In this document: positions 1 to 12,030 of the stretch, one piece after another
Numbering within the stretch: position 1 is the first letter of the stretch
How the letters are laid out: each line of letters opens with the position of its first letter
Source of the DNA: Eretmocerus hayati
Lineage: Eukaryota > Arthropoda > Insecta > Hymenoptera > Aphelinidae
NCBI GenBank assembly: GCA_029851415.1
Contig: CM056743.1
Coordinates: 73,119,186-73,183,185 of the forward strand
Direction: 5' to 3'
Length of the DNA: 64,000 nucleotides
The notes under the pieces: generated by a model
Database searches by the model: none
The model's input: only the letters and a program-made list of their open reading frames with translations
Told to the model about the DNA's origin: nothing
Made by a program: the position numbers and the translations under genes

Positions 1-751
1 CCAAAACACCATTTTTCATTACCGTAGTAATTTCGCGCAGCTACTTTATCCCCAATTTGATATTTTGTACAGACTTCATCGCGATTTACACCATTGATAC
101 ATTGTTTTGATGGTCGCATCACATCTAGTTGAGTACGTATTTTTCTGTTGAAAACAAGATCAGCTGGCGCTTTACCAGTTGTTGCATTCCATTTGGGTTA
201 GGGTAGAATTTCTCAGTGATTCATAGCCGTTAATTTGGAATGATTCGGCTAGCAGAGTCAATATATGCCCATTTTTTCTAAGGGACAAAAAATATGTCAC
301 ATTCCATGGCATATGAATTAGAGCGTGTCAATGACTCCAATGACTCAATTCTGCTCTTTTCTTACGTGGTTTGATGGTACTGAAGGGTATATATTCGGCC
401 GAGTCAATCCGAGTTGATCCGAGCTCGTGAGATGGATTCAAAGGTCGAAATGTCACATTCCATGGCACACGAAAATGTCACATTCCATGGTACTCGATAA
501 AACGCAATATCGATCTACCGTCAATCGCATGGATGATAAGGGCACCGCTGGGCTCAAGATAATTTGTCATAACGATACCCCACCTGGTATGATCATCATT
601 TTGACTCCGAAGTGACCAGGGGATGAGTAGAAATCGAATAATCAAAAGGGTAGAAAATGAGCCAAAAGGACAAATTTGACCCCTAGAGTTAACACTTTGC
701 GCGGAATCGCCCATATACCGATGACGTTATCAGTCCTGTATATGATATATT
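1..751. other. Noncoding, short dispersed motif only
   Basis: No convincing gene. The stretch carries three copies of the short string gtcacattccatgg (near 296, 450 and 477), so it is probably repeat-derived. The small open frames here lack any domain or splice structure. Confidence 0.4.
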
Positions 752-1907
752 TGGGTCATCCTGGACCAAGGTGAACATTTTGAAAATCGACGAAATTTAA
801 AAATGCCCCAAACATTCTTCTTCCGTTAGTACTACTAGAATATAGTTGAAAAAAATTTTTTTCAGGTTTTTTTGGGACCCATAGCGGGCCCTACGAATTT
901 TCCAAGTCCCATTTTTCAGCAGTTTTTCGCCTATTTTTCGCTATCTTGGGAAATTCGTAGCTCGGACCCAAATGCATCTTTTTCATCCTAGCTGGGCGCA
1001 TTTTTTTTGGTATGACGTACACTCTCAAGAAAGAAATTGGCCGGTCTGAAAAATTGATATCTCGTAGGTCCCACGGTTGCATCAAAAAAGGCCCAAAAAT
1101 ACGACTTTGCACCACCTTTGGAGGCGTATAGGTCAGAATAAAAGCCTCGTAGCAAAATTTTGCAGGAGAAGAAACTTGTAGGCCTTGAAGAAACCTTCAA
1201 TTTTCTTTTTTGGTACGTGTCATTATCTTATCTCACGTACGATCTACAGCCGATTCAAGTTGGACATTTTTGTAAAAACGTGAAACTTCAAGGCCAATTT
1301 AAAAAATCGCTTGATTTTCATCGACCCCAAACCTATGAGAAAATGTTCTTTCAGGTGTCTTTTTGAAGGCCCAACAATAATTTGGTTATTCCTTTAAAAT
1401 CCCGATTTTATACGAGCTGTTGAAATTAGTCGAGAATACCGAAAATCGTGTCGAATTCGGGCCTTATCATGAAGCTTCGTGGACTCTGATTTACTGCACT
1501 CGGCATGAAATATTGCGGAAGATGAGACCTAGAGCTGAGAAATGGCCTCTCGTGCGATGTTTTACGATGGAACCGTCCAAAACTAGAGTGAATTGAGTAA
1601 ATACAAGATAAATCGAGGAAATCGATTGTGATGCATCTCTCACTTAACTAGCCCGCGCTCACTAGCCCAACCGGCCGCTTTGGCACTCCGCGTATGCTCC
1701 GCACTGCATGCCATCCTCCGTTTATGCGGAAGTGATAAGTGATATTAACAGCTGATGCAGTATTGTCAGGTATTATCCAGTATAGACAGAGATGAGAAGG
1801 TTCTCTAATCTCCGTTATAGACTGTAGACTGTACGAGGTTTCGGTTGTTAGTGACCACCATGGAAGAATTGTATGTGTCAGTCAGCGTCCCGATCAGAAA
1901 TTTTGGT

Positions 1908-2490
1908 ACCTTCCCCGCGGGGTTCGCCCCGAAGATGGGCCAAATGTATTGTGAAGCATATGAAGTGTAACGCCTTCCCCGCGGGGCACCCGCGAGATAC
2001 CATCGGGGCAATATTTGCGCAAAAATAGTGCAGTTTCTGTTGAGACCTTTAAAATAATTTCGGATATGTTTGTAATGTTATCACTATTATGTGATTGTTT
2101 AAGTAAAGTATGTTTAAGTAGAGTTGAAAATTCATTTAAGACCTGGGAAAGCCTCATAAGAGCTACTAATATCCAGCCTGTGTTCACTTCTACTGAGGGC
2201 AAATAGTCACTTGACTTTGCAGCGTGTGACGAAGAAATTAATTTTGCTGGACTGAGATTTGTGTGGAAAGTGAGTGGTGCTCATCAATGATATTAAAATA
2301 CAGTATGTTCACGTTCAATGCCTCTGTTGAAATTTCCATCATACACCCACAGAAGTGAGGTTAACTCTGAGACACTATGCAGGAATGTTGTGGAAGTGAT
2401 CAGATACTTTGCGGGGGCCCTGCGGGGGAGGCGTTACACTTCATATGCTCCACAATACATTTGCCCTAATACCCGCGATGTTCGGGGCAT
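1908..2490. repeat. Nested inverted repeat inside the foldback loop
   Basis: A stretch near 1908-1990 (ccttccccgcgggg, aatgtattgtgaagcatatg, aagtgtaacgcc) returns inverted near 2405-2480 (ggcgttacacttcatatg, cacaatacatttgccc). The intervening 400 bp shows no gene. Confidence 0.6.
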
Positions 2491-3164
2491 GGCGTAAAAC
2501 TAACAAGGTGTGTGACCGCGCAGGTTTTCGATGTGTCTCCACTCGACGCCATTTTGATATTCTTGACCGCGAACTTCCAAATCATGCTCCCTGTATAGTA
2601 CTGTACAAACGAGTTGCAAGTAGGGCTTATTTTGAGGAAAGTAAGAAGTCCTAGCGTGAACAAGCAAGTTTCAGCGTAATTATAGGCAAATACGTAAATC
2701 TAGAACGATGCCGCAATGATATTGCAGTTGGAATGAAGAATAAAATCATGAATTCATTTCAATCAAAATGTGTATTCATTCTCAATTTAACTGTCCACGA
2801 GACTAAAATTTTGAGGGAATCGGTGAAACTGCACATTCTTAACATCGATAACTGATCCTGTGCTTTTTTTGCACTTCGACAGAATGATCTGGATAGCGGG
2901 ACAACAATTGTCGGTAAGCCAAGCCATACACGCTTGTCGGTCACCAACACTTACACGCGGCTCGAACTAAAGTACGTAAGAAAGGCGAGTGGAGACAACT
3001 GGAGACTTAGAGAATCTCCACTCAGAGATTAGAGACCCTGAGTGGAGTGTCTCTAGTGGAGACAGGGCCACGTCTGCGCAAGAGTAGACGAGTTTTGAGG
3101 CTCCGATGTCACACACCTCGTTATTCTCCCGCCATGGTTCGGGGCAAACACCACGGGGAAGGTA

Positions 3165-3269
3165 ATGACGGTCAGCGGCCATTCGAGATCTCCCATCTCA
3201 CTCGCACCTAATAGGTTATCCCATGAGTGCGAGGGAGACGACAGATCTCGAACGGTCACTGACCGTCAT
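3165..3269. repeat. Hairpin repeat, CTCACTCGCA family copy 1
   Basis: Imperfect palindrome from atgacggtcagcggcc to ggtcactgaccgtcat. The core is tctcactcgcac, a short loop, then atgagtgcgaggga. Related hairpins lie at 23937-24058 and in part at 26339-26412, so this is a dispersed family and not a local accident. Confidence 0.65.
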
Positions 3270-3715
3270 CCCATTGCAGTTCACCTCATGGCGTGAAGAT
3301 AACAAAAGTTATCTTCACGCCATGGTTCACCTTGTTCTCGAGTGTACCAGAATTTCTGATCGAGACGCTGACTGACTCATACAATTTTTTCGTGGTGGTC
3401 ACTAACAACCAAAACCTCGTACAGTCTACAGTCTATAACGGAGATTAGAGAACCCCCTATCTCTGTCTATACTGGATAATACCTGACAATACTGCACCAG
3501 CTGTTAATATCACTTATCACTTCCGCATTAACGGAGGATGGCATGCAGTGCGGAGCATACGCGGAAAGCCAAAGCGGCTGGTTCTCGATTTATCTTGTAT
3601 TTACTCAATTTACTCTAGTTTTGGACGGTTCCATCGTAAAAAATCGCACGAGAGGCCATTTTTCAGCTCTAGGTCTCTTCTCCCACAATATTTTATGCCA
3701 AGTGCTGTATAATTA

Positions 3716-3876
3716 GGGCCCCGACAGAAAGTGAACATTTGCTCTTCTTCCCCCTTTTTCCCCTGTGGGAGTAGCGCCATTGCGCGCCCGTGGCGGCGAC
3801 TGCAACTACAGGGCCTATGCTTATACACGGGGGAAAAAGTGGAGAAAAGAGCATTGCGCACTTTCTGTCGAGGCCC
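3716..3876. mobile_element. Tourist-like MITE (PIF/Harbinger type), 161 bp
   Basis: Terminal inverted repeats gggccccgacagaaagtg and cactttctgtcgaggccc differ at one base. They are flanked on both sides by TTA (3713-3715 and 3877-3879). A 3-bp TWA-type duplication with GGGCC ends is the signature of PIF/Harbinger MITEs. The mirror arm near 1480-1500 lacks the insertion and serves as an empty-site control. Confidence 0.75.
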
Positions 3877-3890
3877 TTAGAGTCCACGAA

Positions 3891-4598
3891 TCGAGAAAAT
3901 AAGTGATCCTGGCACCGAAATTGTCAGCTACAGGAATTCCAAAAAGAGGAACCGATACTTCAAGAATTCCTCCATACGAATCCACGCTGAGAGAAACTCC
4001 TCCAGCCTCCGATTTTCCAAGATTATTGATAAACATGCTGGAACCAAGCACCCCAGTACGCTTCTTCTACTGCACGTGGAAACATGTTCGTAGTATAGAA
4101 ATACTCGCCTTAGAAAAAGAAAATACCCGTCTCCTTGGAAATCTCTTGCTTTCTATTAGTTTTTCCACACTCGGAATTGCTCGGTATTGTTGTCCATAAG
4201 CATGGAAGTCCGGATCACTCACCGTCTTACACAACGTCCACGCGTGACTTACACAAGACAGCTGGTGATCTGGACTTCCATGCTTGTTGACAACAATCCC
4301 CAGTGTGGAAAAACTAATAGAAAGCAAGAGATTTCCAAGGAAACGGGTATTTTCTTTTTTCAACACAAATATTTCTATACCGCGAACATGTCTCCACGTG
4401 CAGTAGAAGGGACGTACTGGAGTGCTTGGTTTCAGCATGTTTATGAATAATCTTAGGGAATTGGGGGCTGGAGGAGTTTTTGTCAGCGCCGATTTGTATG
4501 GAGGAGTTTATGAAGTATCGATTCCTCTCTTTAGGATTCCTGTAGCTGACAATTTCGGTGCCAAGATAATTATCCGAATCGAGAGCAAGGGAAGACCC
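3891..4598. mobile_element. Foldback insertion of about 0.7 kb
   Basis: Arms of roughly 300 bp are inverted copies (ctggcaccgaaattgtcagc near 3910 against gctgacaatttcggtgcc near 4548) around a centre with gcatggaagtccggatcac. It is flanked by the 10-bp direct repeat agtccacgaa (3881-3890 and 4599-4608). The opposite arm of the large foldback has this site only once, so insertion with target duplication is well supported. The class is uncertain; a 9-10 bp duplication would fit Mutator-like or Foldback elements. Confidence 0.65.
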
Positions 4599-5329
4599 AG
4601 TCCACGAAGCTTCATGATAAGACCCGAATTCGACACGATTTCCGGTATTTTTGACTGTTCTTAACAGCTCATATAGAATCGGGATTTTGAAGGAACAACC
4701 AAATTATTGTTGGGCCTCCAAATAGACACCTGAAAGAACATTTTCTCATAGGTTTGGGGTCGATAGAAAATAAACGAATTTTTGAATTGGCCTTGAAGTT
4801 TCACGTTTTTACAAAAATCCCCAACTTAAATCGGCTGTAAATCGTACGTGAGATAAGATAATGACACGTTACAAAAAGGGAATTGAAGGTTTTTTCAAGG
4901 CCTACAGGTTTTCTCTCCCGCAAAATTTTGCTACGAGGCTTCCATTTTGACCGATACGCCTCCAAAGGTGGTGCAAAGTCGTATTTTTAGGCCTTTTTTG
5001 ATGCAACCGTGGGACCTACCAGATATCAATTTTCCAGACCGGTCAATTCCTTTCTTGAAAGTGGGCGTCATACCGAAAAAATGCGCCCAGCTAGGATGAA
5101 AAAGATGCATTTGGGTCCGAGCTACCAATTTTCCAAGATAGCGAAAAATAAGCGAAAAACTGCTCAAAAATGGGACTTGGAAAATTCGTAGGGCCCGCCA
5201 TGGGTCCCAAAAAATCTGAAAAAAAATTTTTTCAACTATATTCTAGTAGTACTAACGGAAAAAAAATATTTGGGGCATTTTTAAATTTCGTCGATTTTCA
5301 AAATGTTCACCTTGGTCCAGAATGACCCA

Positions 5330-5660
5330 TTTGTAATATAATTGTTTGTATGGTAAAAGAGCCCTTGTGTTCTGATGAACTGAAATACGTTTTGACAATA
5401 ATTGTTGAGAATTTCAGTGAAAAATACGCCTCATTATTCATCATAAATCAACTTCAGACATTGACTGAGGCATGTCAGTCAATCCTGGGATTAGCTAGTC
5501 AATGTCCGAATTCCACCTTTATTGTGCGACATTGACTACTTTCTTCAGTCAATGCTGACATTGACTAGTTAATGTCCGACATTGACTGGTGGGCCCAGTC
5601 AATTTCAGCATCGACTAGTCAATCCTAGGATTGACGGATTTCGGACATTGACCGTAACAT
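5330..5660. repeat. Cluster of TTGAC/GTCAA half-sites
   Basis: Between about 5455 and 5655 the motifs attgac and gtcaat alternate more than ten times, often as palindromes such as cattgactagtcaatg-like pairs. No ORF explains the spacing. It could be a degenerate palindromic satellite or a dense array of factor-binding half-sites. Confidence 0.5.
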
Positions 5661-6591
5661 ATACACGGGTCTATAGAACTAGGTCTAAATCCATGGTGCA
5701 GACCACCCAAGGGATTGTTGTGGGATATCATTTCAGGCCCCTGTGGGATCATTTTCCAGCTAGTATAGGAATCGCCACTTGGGCCGTTTTCCAATGAAGC
5801 CCAAAAAACGTGATTTTTCACGACCTTTCGAATTCTTACGCTCTATAGCTCGGACTGGACGCGTTTTTTCGAAAAATGTGTACAGAACTTTCTTGTAGAT
5901 CTTGAAATATTGAGGAAGAATATGTCCTTGTCTGATCCCGTAAGACTCATCTGTTGAAGAAATTATTGCTTTTTTCATGGAAAATTATATTTTTCCCGCT
6001 CTCTCGGCCCACAGCTCAAACGGGACGCATGTTTTCGAAGAATGTGTACAGACCTTCTTTGTAGATCTCAAAAATTGAGGAAGAATATGTCCTTGTCTCA
6101 TCCCGTAAGACTCATTTGGTGGACATGTGAGAGGGTTTCCCACCAGAGATCATATTCTCCCCGTAATTTCCCTCTGTTTTATAAACATAATTATAAAATA
6201 GAGTGTCCCACCGATATTCCTATGGGATAATTTTCTATGAACCATTGAAAGACAAGCACAAGAGTAACGATCACTCTCTCCAGAGCATCCCGTCTATTAA
6301 AATATAGAACCTTCGTCGCTGACTGCTGATTTCGATGAACTTTTCCTCCAATTATATCTGAATATCTTGGAGAGAATTATACATACATGAAGGAAAACGT
6401 ATGTTTGCAACAAATGGAACTTGGAAGAATCCAATGTTCTTTTTCTGGCAATTTGAATTATCCTCGGCAGGCAAAAAGACCATGTAGTCATCCACGATGC
6501 CAGAGAATGGTGCATTGTGAGGAAAAAATCGAAAAAATTTGATAAGCGTGATTAGTAATGGTATGAGAAAGAGAAATTTACAAACCAATTA

Positions 6592-7640
6592 GAATGAATG
6601 TTTGTCTCGACCGATATGAACGATCGAGACTTTATCGCTCGCGGGAATTTCAAATCATATTATTACATGACTCGGCTAATGCAGGCTAATTTCAATCAAC
6701 GGATCTGTTGATTAAGTGACTTAGATCGATATTGGATTATTCCAATTCGATCTATGCACCTCCAAGGCACCTCGGAATTTAAGTGTCGCAACTTGAAGGA
6801 TTTTGATGGAATTTCAAATACATGAAAAATGAGATGAGGAACGAAACTTTTTTTGACTCTACGCTAGATGTTGGTGCGTTCCGTCTTTCCTCTCGGGTTC
6901 ATACTCTTCAGGGGAGCTGAAGAGATCAGAGTAGAGGTTGGCCCACGACGTCACCTAGCCAACGTGGCTTGATGGTCATGATTTTGATCATATGTTACAC
7001 GAGGGCTTTTACAGCCACTCGCGAGAAAGGTTTTCATCTCGGTTGTATATTCGCCGACAACCGGTGACAATTAGAATGAATTTCTGTCTCAACCGATATG
7101 AACGATCGAGACTTTATCGCCCGCGGGAATTTCAAATCATATTATTACATGACTCGGCTAATGCAAGCTAATTTCAATCAACGGATCTGTTGATTAAGTG
7201 ATATAGATCGATATTGGATCATTCCAATTCGACCCATGCATTTCCAAGGCACCTCGGAATTGAAGTGTCGCAACTTGAAGGATTTTGATGGAATTTCAAA
7301 TACATGAAAAATGAGATGAGAAACGGAAATTTTTTTGACTCTACGCTAGATGTTGGTGCGCTTCGTCTTTCCTCTCCGGATCATACTCTTCAGGGGAGCT
7401 GAAGAGATCAGAGTAGAGGTTGGCCCCCGACGTCACCTAGCCAAAGTGGCTTGATGGTCATGATTTTGATCGGGCTTATATGTTACACGAGGGCTTTTAC
7501 AGCCACTCGCGAGAAAGGTTTTGATCTCGGTTGTATATTCGCCGACAACCGGTGACAATTAGAATGAATTTTTGTCTCAACCGATATGAAGGATCGAGAC
7601 TTTATCGCTCGCGGGAATTTCAAAGCATATTATTACATGA
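6592..7640 (+). repeat. Tandem repeat of about 480 bp, slightly over two copies
   Basis: The unit beginning attagaatgaatgtttgtctc starts near 6594, 7070 and 7559. It contains the marker cgaacgatcgagactttatcg-like block, ggatctgttgattaagtg, a ctctacgctagatgttggtgcg segment and cgacgtcacctagccaa. Further copies occur at 9838-10310 and as a head-to-head pair at 27160-27835. The family therefore moves or is amplified in the genome. No protein is encoded. Confidence 0.7.
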
Positions 7641-8000
7641 CACGGCACGGTGTGCCTGAACGAATTTTTTTTTCAAAGTGACAACTCCCTCTGAGATTAT
7701 TTTGGTTCCTGATTCTACATATTTGGGCATCATTTTCCGACAAGAATTCAAATCGCGGGCTGAGCCCTTTTGAAGGAATATCGTTTGGAACATTTTTCGG
7801 ACCCAGTCTAGAAACGCCCAAGTGATATTGCTCATCCCTCGTTGGATATGAGCCCAAAATCAAGTTTCTCCACTTTCTAACACTAGTTTTCAAAAAATGT
7901 GACCGCTTTGGATACTTCTGAGGCTTGTTGAGGTTGGGCATGTATCCTAAAAACTCTCCAAAAATGCAAAACCAATCTCTTGATGTCTCAATACCGTTTG
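7640..8000 (-). repeat. Inverted repeat arm (mate at 9480-9837)
   Basis: The marker gtgcctgaacgaattttttt at 7652 and the stretch to tcttgatgtctcaatacc near 7990 return inverted from catcaagagattgg (9485) to cgttcaggcacacc (about 9825). The loop between the arms is about 1.48 kb and without a recognisable gene. Confidence 0.65.
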
Positions 8001-8225
8001 GGCTCTCCAAGACGCCCTATTGGAAATAATCTTGTGATGGACATTGCAATGTTCATCACGACGTCTTTTGTGATGGAAATTGTAATGTACATTATAACGA
8101 ATTCCAATTAAATCATCATGTTTTTTTGTGATGTTCAGGTCATAGCGAGGAATTTGTCACGTCAATTCATCACTATTTCACGGTGAAGAAACTGTAAAAA
8201 ACTCTTCTACATAACTCTCAAATTT

Positions 8226-8286
8226 TGCCGAGAGTGGGATTCTAACCCACGATCTTTTGGTTACGAGACCAAGCACATGTCTCGGG
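8226..8286 (-). other. tRNA-Thr-like sequence lacking the D arm
   Basis: On the minus strand a 7-bp acceptor stem (six pairs) encloses a short connector, a 5-bp anticodon stem with a CTCGTA loop holding the triplet CGT, and a perfect T arm (gtggg, ttagaat, cccac). The D arm is absent and the anticodon loop is one base short, so this is a pseudogene or SINE head and not a working tRNA. Confidence 0.45.
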
Positions 8287-8289
8287 GTC

Positions 8290-9480
8290 AGGGAGTCATA
8301 TTGAAGGTAGACGTCTAATAAGCTTACTTGACGTTTGACTGATCGAAACAATCTGTTCATTCGCTCAAAATCTGATCATCCGTTCACTCAGTTCATTATA
8401 CAAACAACTCAGAGTAGATCAGGTGGATGCTTTGAAATGGTCCGGTTTCAATGAAAATCCACGATTTTGACTATTTCGGGAATCTCATCAGTACAACGTG
8501 AAAAGTGATTGGAAAAACAGGAAATAACTCCTTTCACGTTCCTACATGTGTTATAAGGTAAGAGGTGCATAAAATGCCCCCATTCCTTAATATGCCCTGA
8601 CACAGGTTCTCAAATGTACCAGCTTGCAGACCTCGACACGCATTTTTTTCATGTATGTTACGTTGAAATGAGAGGAAATCAACGGTTTGGGCCGATCCGA
8701 AATGACCCGCGCCTTTCTTACAACATTACTAGCGATATTCGGTACTTTCGACTTATTTTATCTAAATCACTGAAAGCTATGCCAAATGAGATTGATTCAA
8801 TCAATTTTCTACGTCGTTCTCCTCATTCTCTTTGTCTTCGTCCGAACTTTGAAATGCTTCTCATAAAATATAGAAAATTCGATTTCTAGCCGATTCTACG
8901 CCTATATTACTAAAAAAGTGCATTTTTGGCCCCATCTACCCAAGGGCTCTTAAGGTATGTCTCCGAGTTTTTTGAAATTCAGAGAATCTTCTGGGAATTC
9001 GTGTGGTGGTTCAATTATTCATAACACACCTTCTGCTGAGATTCCAAGGAGCCTGTTCAGTTTGTTTTCAAGTTTTCCATGTCAAAAGTTCGAGCTCGTA
9101 ACACGCGGAGGATAGGAACGGCGCAGCAGAAGGCAACTTTTTTGGGCCGTTCTCACGGATGCTTTGCCAATTCTCCAGAGAACTCGCTGAAAAATTGATA
9201 TGTCATTGATTCAAGTCTTGTCTTCATCCTTGCAAAAAATAGGGACCCGTGCCCATTTATTTTGTTCATACGAGAGCTCGAATCTTTGTGATTCCCGTCT
9301 GCGCGCGATGTTAATTCCCTGCCTCGCGGAGAGCGTTTGTGTGTGAGCGTGTGCACGTACGAGCTGCTTTGTCATGTATACGCGATTGTACATAAAAAGT
9401 CGGCGAGGTCGCGTTGCTATCAAAACAACACGGCTGGCTCAAACTTTCCATCTTGATTGTCCCAGGAGACATACCTTAAA
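8290..9480. other. Noncoding interval
   Basis: Loop of an inverted pair. The 91-codon plus-strand frame at 8614-8889 has no recognisable domain. I see no convincing gene, promoter or RNA. Confidence 0.35.
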
Positions 9481-9837
9481 TGAGACATCAAGAGATTGGT
9501 TTTTTGCATTTTTTAAGGGTTATCAGTGTACATGCCCAACCTCAACAAGCCTCAGAAGGATCAAAAGCGGTCACATCTTCTGGAAACTAGTGTTAGAAAG
9601 TGAAGAAACTTGATTTTGGGCTCATATCCAACGAGGGATGAGCCATATCACTTGGGCGTCCCTAGACTGGGTCCAAAAAATGTTCCAAACGACATTCCTT
9701 CAAAAGGGCTCAGCCCGCGATTTCAATTTTCGTGGGGAAACGATGCCTCAAATATGTAGAATCAAAAACCAAAATAATCTCAGAGGGAGTTTCTACTTTG
9801 AAAAAAAATTCGTTCAGGCACACCGTGTCGACTAAGG

Positions 9838-10310
9838 CAAGCTAATTCCAATCAACGGATCTGTTGATTGAGTGACATAGATCGATATTAGATTATTCCA
9901 ATTCAATCTATGCACCTCCAAGGCACCTTGCAATTCGAGTGTCGCAACTTGAAGGATTTTGACGGAAAATTTGTTGACTCTACGCTAGATGTTGATGCGT
10001 TTCGTCTTTCCTCTCCGGATCAGACTCTTCGGGGGGGGGGGGGGGCTGAAGAGATCCGAGCCCCCGACGTCACCTAGCCAAAGTGGCTTGATGGTCATGA
10101 TTTTGATCGGGCTTACATATTACACGAGGGCTTTTGCAGCCACTCGCGAGGGAGGTTTTTTATCTCGGTTGTATATTCGCCGACAACCGGTGACAAATAG
10201 AATGAATTTTTGTCTCGACCGATATGAACGATCGAGACTTTATCGCTCGCGGGAATTTCAAATCATATCATTACATGACTTGGCTAATGCAAGCTAATTT
10301 CAATCAGCAG
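9838..10310 (+). repeat. Dispersed copy of the 480-bp repeat
   Basis: Matches the unit at 6592-7640 from caacggatctgttgatt through the gctagatgttgatgcg and cgacgtcacctagcc blocks to the start of the next unit (aatagaatgaatttttgtctcg). A G14 homopolymer near 10029-10042 sits where other copies have a short G run. Confidence 0.65.
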
Positions 10311-11285
10311 ATCTGCATACCAAGTCAATTAACTCACTTTGCATAATATTTCAAGCATTACGCGAACCCAATTGTTGGCATGAATGCAGTACACTTCAAA
10401 TGAATGATTAGGTGCTCTCTACAATTGAATCGATTCCTATTGCAGCTCTTACATAGTCGCAAAGAGTAAGTTTCATTAAAATTACAAAAATGTAAAGCAT
10501 GATTCGTGAAAAGACAAGTATCACATCACAGTTCTCAATCAATGGTAGAGAAGAAAATTCATTCCGAGTGCACGTGCACAATCACATATCCTGGGATCTC
10601 TTTCAAGAACATGGTAGCTTCAGACGTGGTGGCCATTATAGTGATAAACTGCCTCCGAAAATCTCTGAGGATATTCTGGGTTTGTTTTTCCAAACTTGAA
10701 GTTGTTCCAGGTACCTTTGATACCCGCGTGGGCTGATTCAACACTCTGTTAACTGTAGAAACCGAGTCTCGCGGGAAGGATATGATTTTTCTGAAAAAGA
10801 GCTCCAATTTCTCCAACAGATGAGTCTCACGGGATAAGACAAGAAAATATCCTTCCTCAGTTTTCTAAGATCTACAAAAAAAGTCTCTACACATTCTTCG
10901 AAAAAATGCGTTCAGTTCGATGTGTGGATCGAGAGAGCGAGAAGGATGTAATTTTTCGTGAAAGAAGCTCTAAGTTCTTCAACAGGCAAGTCTTACGGGA
11001 TTGGACAAGGACACATTCTTCGTTAATTTTTCCAGATCTAGAAGAAAGATCTCAAGGAATATTTCAAGAAAACGCGTCCCGTTCGAGCTATAGAGCAAAA
11101 GACGTCGAAAGGTTGCGAAAAACCCCGTTTTTCGGACTTTATTAAAAAACGGCCCAAAAGGCATTTCCTATGCTAGCTGGAAAATGATCCCACAGGCACC
11201 TAAGATGATATCCCACAACAATCCCTTGGGTGGTCTGCACCATGGATTTAGCCCTAGTTCTAGAGACCCGTGTATATGCATGAAC

Positions 11286-12030
11286 GAGTCGTCGATTCAG
11301 CAACGAGCATCCCAGCGAGCGCAGCAGCAAGCGCGGTTACTGCAAGGAGCGCTCGTGTGAACGCACACAACCACGCGCGCGTTCACTTTCCCGAATGCAT
11401 TTGGACTGTACAGCACGCGCTGCCGCGCTTGTTGGAATCGACGAAATCCGAGGACCGCTGTGGCGCTTGCTGCATTGCTCACCACAACGCTCGCTGTGAC
11501 ACCCGCGTCAGCTCTCGTCTAATTTCAGTTGGGTGACGGTATGCAATAATGTGGAATTCAAGACTAACACATGAACATATATTCAATAATATAGAGATCT
11601 GGACCATGAACACAGTTCCTCTCGCGATAAAACGTATGAACTCACGTTAGAGTATGGTAGAAGAAATTCATGGGAAAGGGGGTTTATCATCTTCCAAACA
11701 ATTTTGGAATTAATAGATGAGCTGAAACCGAGAGAGGATTTCGAGGAAAGAGATTTTGATGTTGATGATCCCAATCATCACTACCACGATTCTGAACTGA
11801 GAGAAGGATAGAGAGAGGCGAGATTGAGTCTTCGATGAGCACCGACCGACTCCCATAGCAATCTCGAGACAATCATGCGTGTATACCAATCTTATAAGGT
11901 ATCGGACAAAATTGTAATTGTTTGGAGTTGAGTTGCGTGCGTCAAAAAGAGTTATCGAATCCAAATTGTCACACAATACTCAGCGAAAGTAATATCATGC
12001 TGGGATTTCTGGTCGTTCGCCCGAGATTAC
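11286..12030. other. GC-rich spacer, no gene recognised
   Basis: 11286-11520 is CpG- and GC-rich relative to its surroundings, with short inverted words such as gcgagcgcagcagc. The overlapping open frames on both strands reflect composition and lack domains. 11530-12030 is ordinary spacer. Confidence 0.35.

Larger units (their letters stand above)
752..5329. repeat. Large foldback with arms of about 1.15 kb
   Basis: Sequence 752-1906 reappears in inverted orientation at 3349-5329. Outer landmarks are gggtcatcctggaccaagg on the left and ccttggtccagaatgaccc on the right. Inner landmarks are gtcagtcagcgtcccgatc on the left and gatcgagacgctgactgac on the right. The right arm is about 826 bp longer because it holds two later insertions, a MITE at 3716-3876 and a foldback at 3891-4598. 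The left arm therefore preserves the unoccupied site. Open frames in the arms are mirror images and show no coding constraint. This is probably a non-autonomous DNA transposon. Confidence 0.8.
5640..11285. repeat. Compound inverted arrangement, outer arms
   Basis: The segment 5640-5800 (ccatggtgcagaccacccaa, gggattgttgtgggatatca) recurs inverted at 11140-11260. The tail of the left copy (gtgtacagaactttcttgtag, about 5877) has degraded inverted counterparts near 10740-11090. Inside lie tandem 480-bp repeats and a second inverted pair (7640-8000 against 9480-9837). No coding gene is supported here. Confidence 0.55.
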
